DNA of 33,682 nt from Acidobacteriota bacterium (GTDB lineage Bacteria > Acidobacteriota > Vicinamibacteria > Vicinamibacterales > Fen-181): positions 1 to 33,682 of the forward strand of contig JANYLG010000014.1 of NCBI GenBank assembly GCA_025363775.1, in the 5' to 3' direction. The position numbers and the translations under genes were made by a program. The notes beneath the pieces are model-generated. The model did not search any database. It saw nothing but the letters and a program-made list of their open reading frames with translations, and had not been told where the DNA came from. This document shows positions 19,305 to 26,992 of the stretch, piece after piece (the stretch's first letter is position 1; every line of letters starts with the position of its first letter).

Positions 19305-19898
19305 CTATCGGCCCGCGGCCGCCTTCACTGTCCCGAGCGTCTCGTCGAGGGCGAGGTTCAGTTCGAGCACATTGACGCGCGCCCGGCCAAGAAACCCCAA
19401 CGCTGGCGGCTCCGTGTGCGCGTGAATCAGTGCGCGCACACGCTCGATGGGCACGCCGCGAGTTGACGCGACTCGCGTGGCCTGCAGCTCCGCTGCGCCG
19501 GGCGGGACATGCGGGTCCATGCCGCCACCGCTGGCGGTCACCATCTCCGACGGAACCTGGCCGGCCGTCACGCCTTCTTGCTTCGTCACCGCGTCGAGCC
19601 TTTTCTGGACAGCCTCGAGGTGATCCGCGTTCGACGGCCCGTAGTTCGTGCCGCCGGTCGATGCGGCGTTGTAGTCAACGCCAGAGGGCCGCGGCTGGAA
19701 GTACTCCGGCCGAGTGAACTTCTGAGCGATGAGCCGGGAACCGACGATGGTGCCATCAGCACGGCGGATCAGGCTGCCTTCCGATTGCGACGGGAACACC
19801 GCCCGGCCAATCGCCCACAAGACGACGTGATAGCCGCCGCCGAGGATCACCATCATGACGACGGTGAAGAGGAGGCCTCGTTTGAGCTCTTTGACCAT
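19305..19898 (-). CDS. kdpC: KdpC subunit of the potassium-transporting ATPase
   Basis: 197 residues (190 in E. coli). One N-terminal membrane helix (LLFTVVMMVILGGGYHVVLW) anchors a periplasmic domain. Family motifs: GSRLIAQKFTRPEYFQPRPS, SGGGMDPHVPPGAAELQATR and RVNVLELNLALDE at the end. KdpC assembles with KdpF, KdpA and KdpB and is needed for activity. It begins 15 bp after kdpA and is followed 15 bp later by kdpB, so the three are tightly co-transcribed. Confidence 0.97.
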   Translation of the reverse strand: MVKELKRGLLFTVVMMVILGGGYHVVLWAIGRAVFPSQSEGSLIRRADGTIVGSRLIAQKFTRPEYFQPRPSGVDYNAASTGGTNYGPSNADHLEAVQKRLDAVTKQEGVTAGQVPSEMVTASGGGMDPHVPPGAAELQATRVASTRGVPIERVRALIHAHTEPPALGFLGRARVNVLELNLALDETLGTVKAAAGR

Positions 19899-19913
19899 GG
19901 TGATGTCTCGTTC

Positions 19914-21623
19914 CTAGCGCAGGGTCAAATGCTCGGCAATCGGTCCGAGGACCGCCACCGGCATGAACATCAGCAGGCCGAGGATGATGATGACGGCCCA
20001 CAATGTGAATCCGAACGTGGCGCTGTCTGCCCGCAGCGACCCCGCGGTTTCCGGCGATGCCGGCTTCGCGGCCAACGCGCCCGCCAGCGCCAACGGCGCG
20101 ATGATCGGGATGTAGCGCGACAGCAGCATCACCAGACCCGTCGACATGTTCCAAAAGGGGGTGTTGGTGCTGAGCCCCTCGAATCCGGACCCGTTATTGG
20201 CGGCCGACGAGGTGAACTGGTAGAGCATTTCCGAGAAGCCGTGCGCGCCCGGGTTCTCGAGCCATGCCAGCGCGGTCCCAGGATCGGCGGTGGTGGCCCA
20301 GACAGAACAGGCGATGGCGGTGCCCACAAGAATGGCCAGCGGGTGCCAAAGGAGCGCGAGACTCGCCAACTTCATCTCTTTGGCTTCAACCTTCTTGCCC
20401 AGGAACTCCGGCGTACGACCGATCATCATCCCCGTCACGAAGACCGCGACGATCACATAGATGAGCATGTTGATGACACCGACGCCGACGCCGCCGAAGA
20501 TGTTGTTCAGCCACATGCCAGTGAGCAGCATCAGGCCACCGAGCGGTGTAAACGAATCGTGCGTCGCGTTCACGGATCCATTCGACGTCACCGTCGTTGT
20601 GACACCCCACAACGCCGAGAGCCCCGCTCCGACGCGAACCTCCTTGCCCTCCATCGAGCCGGTGGACTGGTCCACCCCCATCGCGGCAATCGCGGGGTTG
20701 CCTCCGGCTTCCTGCGCGACGGCGAAGGTCACCATCGGGAGATACACAGCGAGCATCGTCACGAAGATCACGACCGCCAGTCGGCGCCGACCCAGCATGT
20801 ACCCCACGGTCCAGACCATCGCCATCGGGATGATGGCGATCGACCAGGTTTCGGCAAAATTGGAGATCGGCGTCGGATTCTCGTACGGGTGGGTCGAGTT
20901 GGCACCGAAATAGCCGCCGCCATTGGTGCCCAACTGCTTGATCGCCACCTGAGGCGCCACAACGCCGCGGGCAATCGTTTGCGCCCGCCCTTCGAGCGTC
21001 GTGGCCTTCACGGCACCCTCGAACGTCATCGGCGTGCCCTGCCAGATCAGGATGACGCCGACAAGCAGCGCGAGCGGCAGGAAGACTCGGGCGGTTGCAC
21101 GAGTGAGATCCACGTAGAAGTTGCCAAGCTGCGTGAGGCGATTGCCAGCCAACCCGCGAATGATCGCAATGCACGCCGCCACGCCGGTTGCCGCGGTCAC
21201 GAACTGGAGGAAGGTGATGGCGAACATCTGCGAGAAGTACGACAAGCCTGTCTCGCCGCTGTAGTGCTGCAGGTCCGTGTTGGTTGTGAAGCTCGAGATC
21301 GTGTTGAACGAGAGCGTCGGCTCCATGTTGGCGATGCCGTCAGGATTGAGCGGCAGCACCTTCTGGATCGACACGATGGCGAATGTCGCGAGCCACATGG
21401 CGATGTTCGAGACCAAGAGCGACACCGAGTACTGCTTCCAGTCCTGCTGCTCGTTCGGATTGACGCCCGTGACGCGAAGCACGAGCCGTTCGATCGGAAA
21501 GAGAACGGGATCCAGCAGCGTGCGCTGCCCGGTAAACACCTTGAACATGTACCGCCCAAGCCACAGGCTCGTCGCGATCGTGAACAGGATGGTGAAACAG
21601 ACGGCGACGTATTCGGTGCCCAC
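19914..21623 (-). CDS. kdpA: KdpA, K+-selective channel-like subunit
   Basis: 569 residues from a GTG at 21623, which has GAGG 5 bp before it; an ATG at 21683 would overlap kdpF and adds a Cys-rich stretch not found in KdpA. Length is close to E. coli (557). The four degenerate selectivity-filter loops are visible: SSFTTNTDLQHYSG, GTNGGGYFGANSTHPYENPT, the loop near TSSAANNGSGFEG, and ALWGVTTTVTSNGS. About ten membrane helices alternate with them. It binds K+ and passes it to KdpB. The gene lies 7 bp after kdpF. Confidence 0.97.
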   Translation of the reverse strand: MGTEYVAVCFTILFTIATSLWLGRYMFKVFTGQRTLLDPVLFPIERLVLRVTGVNPNEQQDWKQYSVSLLVSNIAMWLATFAIVSIQKVLPLNPDGIANMEPTLSFNTISSFTTNTDLQHYSGETGLSYFSQMFAITFLQFVTAATGVAACIAIIRGLAGNRLTQLGNFYVDLTRATARVFLPLALLVGVILIWQGTPMTFEGAVKATTLEGRAQTIARGVVAPQVAIKQLGTNGGGYFGANSTHPYENPTPISNFAETWSIAIIPMAMVWTVGYMLGRRRLAVVIFVTMLAVYLPMVTFAVAQEAGGNPAIAAMGVDQSTGSMEGKEVRVGAGLSALWGVTTTVTSNGSVNATHDSFTPLGGLMLLTGMWLNNIFGGVGVGVINMLIYVIVAVFVTGMMIGRTPEFLGKKVEAKEMKLASLALLWHPLAILVGTAIACSVWATTADPGTALAWLENPGAHGFSEMLYQFTSSAANNGSGFEGLSTNTPFWNMSTGLVMLLSRYIPIIAPLALAGALAAKPASPETAGSLRADSATFGFTLWAVIIILGLLMFMPVAVLGPIAEHLTLR

Positions 21624-21630
21624 AGGAGCC

Positions 21631-21711
21631 TCAGAACCGTTCCGGGCGCAACATCGCGTACACGAGATACACGAAGGCGGCAACGCTCAACAACAACGAC
21701 AACAGAGTCAT
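21631..21711 (-). CDS. kdpF: KdpF, 26-residue stabilising subunit
   Basis: Starts at ATG 21711 and ends with TGA at 21633-21631. The peptide is one membrane helix, beginning MTLLSLLLSVAAFVYLVYAM and ending LRPERF. The YLVYAxLxPExF ending is the KdpF signature. It lies directly before kdpA and is expected to bind KdpA and KdpB in the membrane and stabilise the complex. It is too short for most gene finders. Confidence 0.92.
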   Translation of the reverse strand: MTLLSLLLSVAAFVYLVYAMLRPERF

Positions 21712-21719
21712 GGTTCAAC

Positions 21720-21803
21720 CTACACTCGGTCACACAGGGTGACGAACCACAGCATGGCCGCGAACGTCATCAGTCCGAGCACGATCATTCCCAAGGTCAG
21801 CAT
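21720..21803 (-). CDS. 27-residue membrane peptide before kdpF, undescribed
   Basis: Starts at ATG 21803 with a strong ribosome site (AAGGGAG at 21817-21811) and ends with TAG at 21722-21720, 8 bp before kdpF. It reads MLTLGMIVLGLMTFAAMLWF followed by VTLCDRV: one hydrophobic helix with a short polar C-terminal tail, so probably a single-pass membrane peptide. It does not have the KdpF ending. I recall similar tiny frames ending CDR/CER before kdpF in other phyla, but no function is known to me. It could be a second accessory subunit or a translated leader. Confidence 0.75.
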   Translation of the reverse strand: MLTLGMIVLGLMTFAAMLWFVTLCDRV

Positions 21804-21821
21804 CACCAGGCTCCCTTACAC

Positions 21822-21883
21822 GCACCCTGGGAGGGTGCCTACAGGAACAAGGCAGCCAAGAGAGTCGACTGCAAGCTTCTTGC
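21822..21883 (-). promoter_or_regulatory. Structured leader before the kdp structural genes
   Basis: Between kdpE and the first small gene are a perfect 7-bp hairpin GCACCCT GGG AGGGTGC (21822-21838) and a 5-bp hairpin GCAAG CTT CTTGC (21871-21883). A TATTCT (minus strand, 21893-21888) could be a -10 box, with no good -35, as expected of an activator-dependent promoter. No known riboswitch consensus was recognised. Confidence 0.4.
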
Positions 21884-21925
21884 TTCCAGAATAGGGACCC
21901 CGGCCTGAAAATGAGCTAAGAAGTT

Positions 21926-21947
21926 CCGGAAAAGGTCCTAAAAGGAC
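21926..21947. promoter_or_regulatory. Candidate KdpE-binding site before the kdp structural genes
   Basis: On the plus strand AAAAGG occurs at 21930 and 21940, a direct repeat with 10-bp period. It includes the palindrome GTCCTAAAAGGAC (21935-21947). On the transcribed strand this reads CCTTTTAGGACCTTTTCCGG. It lies about 35 bp upstream of the TATTCT box, where an OmpR-type activator would be expected. Confidence 0.4.
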
Positions 21948-21963
21948 GGCACGGCGTGGACGC

Positions 21964-22677
21964 TCACGCGTCGCCGTCGGCCGGTCCGGTGGAGAACCGG
22001 TAGCCGACCCACGGCTCGCTGAGCAGGTAGCGCGGATGCGAAGGATCGGGCTCAATCTTCTTTCGCAGCTGGGCCATCAGCACCCACAGATGCTCGGGTT
22101 GCGCCACCGCGTTCGCGCCCCAAATCGCTTTCAGGATGGTGCGATGGGTCAGCACGCGGTCGGCGCTGCGGGCCAGGAGCGCCAGCAGTTCGAATTCCTT
22201 GGGCGTGAGCCGGATTTCTTCCTCGCCCCTGATGACGCGGCGACGGTCGTAGTCGATGGCCAAATCGCCGACCTGTATGCGTCCCGCGGGTTCCCCGTCG
22301 GAGTTGAAGACACGGCGGAGCGCCACTCGGACGCGGGCAAGCAGTTCCTCGGGGCCAAACGGCTTGGTGACGTAGTCGTCCGCGCCGAGGTCGAGCGCCG
22401 TAACCTTGTCGGACTCGGCGCCGCGCGCGGACAGGACCACGATTGGAACCGACGATTCCTGACGAATCCGGCGGCAGACCTCCATGCCGTCGATGTCCGG
22501 CAGACCGAGGTCGAGCACGATCAGGTCGGGCGGTTGACGATGGACGAGATCAATCGCCTCCCTGCCAGTGCCGCACACGTCGATTTCGTACCCGCGCGAT
22601 CGCAGCAACGGCGCGAGTGCCCGCTGGATCGGGACCTCATCGTCCACGAGCAGGATGCGGGCGGCGCGCGTCATCAA
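21964..22677 (-). CDS. kdpE: KdpE, OmpR-family response regulator
   Basis: 237 residues. The receiver domain has the acidic residues DDE at 12-14, phospho-acceptor Asp56 in LIVLDLGLPDIDG, Ser83 and Lys105 in VTKPFGPEELLAR. The winged-helix DNA-binding domain (about 135-230) has RRVIRGEEEIRLTPKEFELL and the recognition region HLWVLMAQLRKKIEPDPSHP ending in VGYRF. The start overlaps the stop of the kinase gene (ATGA), so kinase and regulator are translationally coupled. Phosphorylated KdpE should switch on the structural genes starting 160 bp downstream. Confidence 0.95.
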   Translation of the reverse strand: MMTRAARILLVDDEVPIQRALAPLLRSRGYEIDVCGTGREAIDLVHRQPPDLIVLDLGLPDIDGMEVCRRIRQESSVPIVVLSARGAESDKVTALDLGADDYVTKPFGPEELLARVRVALRRVFNSDGEPAGRIQVGDLAIDYDRRRVIRGEEEIRLTPKEFELLALLARSADRVLTHRTILKAIWGANAVAQPEHLWVLMAQLRKKIEPDPSHPRYLLSEPWVGYRFSTGPADGDA

Positions 22678-24245
22678 CCCTCCGTTCCCGCGACGGCTGG
22701 CCTGCTCGCCGCAGGCACCGCGATACAGAACTCCGCCCCACCATCGGGGCGGTTGTCGGCCCAGACCCGTCCACCCTCGGCGCTCAGCACCCCGCGGCAG
22801 ATCGCCAGCCCCATCCCCGTGCCCGACGCGCGCTGTTTCGCTTCCCGACCCCGATAGAACCGCTCGAACAGGTGGGAGAGGTCCACCGGGTCAATCCCGG
22901 GGCCGCGGTCCCGCACCCGGATCAATAATTCCTCCGACGACACCGTGACGCGCACGGCAATCGGCGAGCCCAGGGGGGAGTACTGGCCGGCATTTTCCAG
23001 CAGGTGGGCGAGGGCCGACGCGGTGAGCCGCGGATCGACGCGCACCAGCAGGTTGGACTCGGCGTCGAGGTCAATTGGATGGTGTCGAAGGGTCTGCTCG
23101 ACCTGGTCGAGCGCCGCTTCGACGACCTCGGACGGGTGGACCCACTGCAGATCGGCGATGACGCCCCCCGCCTCGAGGCGCGCCATCTCCAGGATGTTCT
23201 GGAAGAGCCGGTTCAGGCGTTCGACCTCGACGAGGATGAGGTCGCTCTGCTCGTGGCGATCGCTCTCTGCGAGCCACGACGCCTGGAGGTTGCTGGCCGC
23301 GACCCGGATTGCGGTGAGCGGCGTCCGAAGGTCGTGGCCAAGGGACGCGAGCAGCGCCGACTTGAGGGCCTCACTCTGGCGCGCCATCTCCGCGGTGTGG
23401 CGCTCGTCGAGCAACTGGACGCGCTCGATGGCGATCGCCACCACACCCGCGAGCGCGTCGAGGGTTCCCGGCTCCACGGTCCGGCCGGACGCGGCCAGCA
23501 GGCCCACGGCCTTCGTGCCGACCCTCAGGGGCACGAGACGGACGGCATGCCCATCGACCGTCATCGTCTGGTGCCCGGAATAGGTGCGCGACCGCGCGTC
23601 GAATTCGAGGACAGCACTGGCGTCCGAGAGGGCTTGCGAAAGCGGCGCGAGTGCGAGATGCAAGCGGAGGACGCCGCCGTCGATGATCTCCCATCCACCC
23701 GGCCGCGGCAGGCAGATGGCCGCGAACGCGAGGTCGAACCGCCTGGACACGAAGCGCGCGAGCTGGGCCATCGCCTCGCGGCTGTCGGTCGTCAACAGCA
23801 CGTCACGGCTGAGGTCGAAGAGCCGGGCCAGTTCGTCGCCCCGCGCGGTCGCTTCGCTCGCGCGACTGCGCACGGCCGTCGAGAGGCTGCTGGCGACGAC
23901 GCTGACGGCGAAGAACACGAAGAGCGCAACCCAGTTCTGGGCGTCTGCGATCGTGAACGTGCCAATCGGGGCCATGAAGAAGTAGTTCAGGCAGAGATCG
24001 GCGAGGATGGAGACGGCGATGGGCACCCACACGGTGGACGCGGTGGCGGTGATCAGAATGACCAGCAGGTAGCACAGCGCCGCGGTCGTCGGGTTTGCCA
24101 GGTGGAAGCCGGTTCTCAGCACGGCCGTGACCACGACGATTGCGATCGGCGCAATCACGAGCGACAGCATGTTGGCCCGAGGCGGTTCGCCCGGGAGGCG
24201 AGTTTCGAGGAGACGTTGAGAACGGGTCAGCCAGGTCGGACGCAT
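22674..24245 (-). CDS. Histidine kinase equal to the C-terminal half of KdpD
   Basis: 523 residues. Residues 27-124 hold about four membrane helices of the DUF4118 type (NPTTAALCYLLVILITATAS, LADLCLNYFFMAPIGTFTI), the KdpD membrane module. A GAF-like domain follows (about 140-278), then HisKA with phospho-accepting His304 in LGHDLRTPLTAI. The HATPase_c domain has N-box LLENAGQYS (Asn418), G1 DRGPGI (446-451) and G2 GTGMGLAI (475-482). It lacks the N-terminal KdpD and USP domains, which lie in the gene at 16015-17154. It should phosphorylate KdpE, whose gene overlaps it by 4 bp. Confidence 0.94.
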   Translation of the reverse strand: MRPTWLTRSQRLLETRLPGEPPRANMLSLVIAPIAIVVVTAVLRTGFHLANPTTAALCYLLVILITATASTVWVPIAVSILADLCLNYFFMAPIGTFTIADAQNWVALFVFFAVSVVASSLSTAVRSRASEATARGDELARLFDLSRDVLLTTDSREAMAQLARFVSRRFDLAFAAICLPRPGGWEIIDGGVLRLHLALAPLSQALSDASAVLEFDARSRTYSGHQTMTVDGHAVRLVPLRVGTKAVGLLAASGRTVEPGTLDALAGVVAIAIERVQLLDERHTAEMARQSEALKSALLASLGHDLRTPLTAIRVAASNLQASWLAESDRHEQSDLILVEVERLNRLFQNILEMARLEAGGVIADLQWVHPSEVVEAALDQVEQTLRHHPIDLDAESNLLVRVDPRLTASALAHLLENAGQYSPLGSPIAVRVTVSSEELLIRVRDRGPGIDPVDLSHLFERFYRGREAKQRASGTGMGLAICRGVLSAEGGRVWADNRPDGGAEFCIAVPAASRPAVAGTEG

Positions 24246-24289
24246 GACTATCGGCCAATCCTACCGCGTGCCGCCAGGCAAGCCGAGCG

Positions 24290-24308
24290 CTTTAGGAAGT
24301 CTTTAGGA
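24290..24308. promoter_or_regulatory. 11-bp-period direct repeat, candidate KdpE site
   Basis: CTTTAGGA occurs at 24290-24297 and again at 24301-24308, an exact 8-bp direct repeat with 11-bp period, followed by TTTTCGG. Direct repeats one helical turn apart are the usual target of OmpR-family regulators. The motif resembles the CTTTTAGGACCTTTTCCGG before the kdp genes. It lies between the kinase gene (minus) and the membrane-protein gene (plus), 21 bp from the latter's start. Confidence 0.45.
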
Positions 24309-24328
24309 TTTTCGGGTACGATCACCCA

Positions 24329-25069
24329 GTGGCGTTGACCGTTGTTGTCGGCCTGCTTCTCACACTTGCTGCGACGTTCGTCTCGATGGCGTTGCTCGTC
24401 CGCACGAGCTTTGGCCGGGTCCCGCATGCGATGACATTCCTCCCGGTGCCGCTCGTCCTGTTCAACCTGTGGATGTCGGCCTGGTTCGTGTTCGAGTGCC
24501 TGCGGCAGTTCCTGCTGACCGCCATGACGCCGGCGTCCGGCCTCCGTCTGGTGGCCTTCGTCTTCCTCGCGGCCACGCTGTTCTCGGTTGGCTGCCTCTA
24601 CGGGTGCGTGTCGGTCGTGCACCAGTTCCTCGGCGGCAAGACGAGCCGCCGGGTGCGTCGCGGCGCCAAGCACCTCGCGCTCGCGTATTCGGTCATGCTG
24701 ATCGGCGGCTGGAGCGCCTATCACTTCAACGCCGAGAGCGGGCTGTTCACGGTGTTGCGCCGCACGCTGGGGAACGTGGCCTTTCCCCTGGCGCTCGCGG
24801 CGTGGATCTGGCTGCTCGTGGGGTCACGCGCGTTGACCGACGCGCCGTGGCGCGCGCAGGTCGGGAAGCTTGGGCGTATCTACGTGGTGCTGTTCTCGGT
24901 GATGGTGCTCTTCGCGGCCGTGCGGGACCGGTTCGAAGCGGCCGGCCCCGCGCTCCCGCTGATGATGGATGTGGCCCTGGTTCTCTCCTACACGCTGGTC
25001 ACTGTGCTGTGGGTGGAATCGGTGCAGAAAGCCGCCCGCGCCTCCGCGCGTCACCAGGCGATGCCGTAG
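24329..25069 (+). CDS. Polytopic membrane protein of unknown function
   Basis: 246 residues from a GTG at 24329. Hydrophobic stretches suggest about seven membrane helices (for example LTVVVGLLLTLAATFVSMAL, FVFLAATLFSVGCLYGCVSV, LALAYSVMLIGGWSAYHF). No family was recognised. No ribosome site is visible before the GTG. A TACGAT at 24317-24322 would place the transcript start at about the GTG itself, so the message may be leaderless. It is divergent from the kdp kinase across 83 bp containing the CTTTAGGA repeats. Its last 19 bp overlap the 3' end of the convergent GGT gene. Confidence 0.75.
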   Translation: MALTVVVGLLLTLAATFVSMALLVRTSFGRVPHAMTFLPVPLVLFNLWMSAWFVFECLRQFLLTAMTPASGLRLVAFVFLAATLFSVGCLYGCVSVVHQFLGGKTSRRVRRGAKHLALAYSVMLIGGWSAYHFNAESGLFTVLRRTLGNVAFPLALAAWIWLLVGSRALTDAPWRAQVGKLGRIYVVLFSVMVLFAAVRDRFEAAGPALPLMMDVALVLSYTLVTVLWVESVQKAARASARHQAMP

Positions 25070-26892
25070 TCCTCGCCGTAATGGCTCGACCCGCCCCACA
25101 GCGTGCCGTGGCGGCGGTCGAAGAAGATGGCGTTGATCGGCCCCGACGTCAGCTTCTGGAAATCGAGCTTGTAGCCTCGCCGCGTCAAGTCCTCGCGCAC
25201 CCACGACGGCGTTTCCTCGTTCAGCGTCATCCGCCCCGGCTCGGCCTTGTGATCGCCGAACGTGCTGTGCATCTGGTAGCTGTTGAAGTTGGCTGCCTCG
25301 GTCGCCCGCTGCACGGTCATCCCGAACTCCACCATGTTCAGGAAGAACTGCAGGAGGTTCTGATCCTGCGTATCGCCTCCCTGGACGGCGAAGGCCAGGT
25401 ACGGCTTGCCATCCTTCAGCGCGAGGCTCGGCGTCAGCGTTGAGCGGGGCCGCTTGCCGGGCGTGACGACGTTGAAAGGTGACATCGCTTCGTCCAGCAC
25501 GAACGCCTGCATGCGCTGGCTCATGCCGACTCCCGTCGTGCCCGCGATCGTCGCCGGAATCCAGCCTCCGCTCGGCGTGATCGACACCACCCACCCCTGC
25601 TCGTCGGCGGCCTCGATGGACGTGGTGCCTGCCGTGAAGGCCTCGTCGAACGTGCGGCTGCCCTCGGCGCCAGTGGGTTTTGGCGGCGCTGGCGGCCAGT
25701 TCGCGAGCAGCTTCTGGTACGGGTTGGTTCCGCCCTGGAACGGGTACGGGTCGCCCGGCTTCACGTTCGCATCGTTCTGGTCCCAGTTGATCAGCTTTGC
25801 GCGGTCGCGCGCATAGTCTCTCGAGAGCAGCCCCTTGATAGGCGTGGCCGGCGGCATGGAGGGATCGCCATAGTAGAAGTCGCGGTCGGCGTACGTCAGG
25901 TTCATCACCTGGTAGAGCGTGTGGATGTAGCGTGCGCTGTTGTAGCCCATGCTCTTGAGATCCATCGGCTCGAGCATGTTGAGCGCCTGCAGCATCACCG
26001 GCCCCTGCACCCAGGTCGTCAGTTTGTAGACGTCGATCCCCTTGTAGCTCGTCGCCACCGGTTCCTCGACGTGCACCTTCCAGCCCGCGAGGTCCTGCTC
26101 GGTGTGCAGGCCGCCCAGCTCGCGCGACCCGCGCACGTACTCGCGTGCGATGTCGCCCTTGTAAAACCGGTCGTAGGCCGCGTAGATGGCGTCCTTCCGG
26201 GTCTTGCCGGCCTTCAGCGCCTGCTGCTCGGCCTCGATCAGCTTGCGAAGCGTGGCGGCGAGATCAGGCTGCTTGAACACCTCGCCCGCGTTCGGCGCCT
26301 CGCGCGCCTCGCCCTGATGGGTGAGGAAGACCTTGACCGACGACGGCCACTTCTTGATCTCTTTCTTCTGCCGCTCTATCGCGTCGGCCGCCTGCTGCTC
26401 GATCGGATAGCCGTCGGCCATCTGGAGGGCGGGCTCCAGCACGTCCTTCAGGCTCATCGTCCCGAATTCGGCCAGCATCACCATGAGGCCGCCAGGCGTG
26501 CCCGGAGTCACGGCCGCGAGGGGCCCGTACTCAGGCGGATACGCCATGCCCTTCGAGCGGAAGAACTCCGGCGTGGCGCCCGTTGGGGCGACGCCGAGCG
26601 CGTTGATCCCGATCACCTTCCCTGTCGTGGGGTTGTAGATCAACGCCTGCGTTTCACCGCCCCAGCCCAGGGTGTCCCACATGGTGCACACCGCGGCAAG
26701 CATCGCGCAGCTCGCATCCACGGCGTTGCCGCCCTTCTGGAAGATCATGGCTCCGGCGGTCGCGCCCAGCGGCTTGCCGGTAATCGCCATCCAGTGCCGG
26801 CCGTGCAGCGCCGGCTTCACGCTACGCTGCGCCGCGCCGGAGACGCCCAGGGCGACCAGCAGGACGAGAACGACGAGCAGTCTGGATTTCAT
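25051..26892 (-). CDS. Exported gamma-glutamyltransferase family protein
   Basis: 613 residues from ATG 26892, chosen because MKSRLLVVLVLLVALGVSGA is a signal peptide. GGT-family enzymes are N-terminal nucleophile hydrolases that cut themselves into two chains and act on gamma-glutamyl compounds such as glutathione. The family block KGGNAVDASCAMLAAVCTMW is near the N-terminus. The self-cleavage site is probably GTTSIEAADEQG, with the nucleophile Thr near 423. The downstream STLTPSLALKDGKPYLAFAV region is also typical. The classical TTHLS is replaced by TTSIE, as in a GGT-like subgroup, so the substrate may differ. Confidence 0.9.
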   Translation of the reverse strand: MKSRLLVVLVLLVALGVSGAAQRSVKPALHGRHWMAITGKPLGATAGAMIFQKGGNAVDASCAMLAAVCTMWDTLGWGGETQALIYNPTTGKVIGINALGVAPTGATPEFFRSKGMAYPPEYGPLAAVTPGTPGGLMVMLAEFGTMSLKDVLEPALQMADGYPIEQQAADAIERQKKEIKKWPSSVKVFLTHQGEAREAPNAGEVFKQPDLAATLRKLIEAEQQALKAGKTRKDAIYAAYDRFYKGDIAREYVRGSRELGGLHTEQDLAGWKVHVEEPVATSYKGIDVYKLTTWVQGPVMLQALNMLEPMDLKSMGYNSARYIHTLYQVMNLTYADRDFYYGDPSMPPATPIKGLLSRDYARDRAKLINWDQNDANVKPGDPYPFQGGTNPYQKLLANWPPAPPKPTGAEGSRTFDEAFTAGTTSIEAADEQGWVVSITPSGGWIPATIAGTTGVGMSQRMQAFVLDEAMSPFNVVTPGKRPRSTLTPSLALKDGKPYLAFAVQGGDTQDQNLLQFFLNMVEFGMTVQRATEAANFNSYQMHSTFGDHKAEPGRMTLNEETPSWVREDLTRRGYKLDFQKLTSGPINAIFFDRRHGTLWGGSSHYGEDYGIAW

Positions 26893-26992
26893 GACGGTAA
26901 CAGTACTACAATCCACACCGCACCGCCCCCGAACGGCGGCATGGTCCAATTCTCGTGACCCGGAACTGGCGCCAGGAGGCGATGGAGGCTGA

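Noticed and set aside
19509-21908. A 799-codon open frame on the plus strand opposite kdpC and kdpA
   Set aside because: The product is extremely rich in Arg, His and Asp, typical of the complement of membrane-protein genes, and kdpA, kdpF and kdpC are certain.
21804-21963. ydaO-type c-di-AMP riboswitch before kdp
   Set aside because: The conserved sequence blocks of that riboswitch were not recognised; only simple hairpins are seen.
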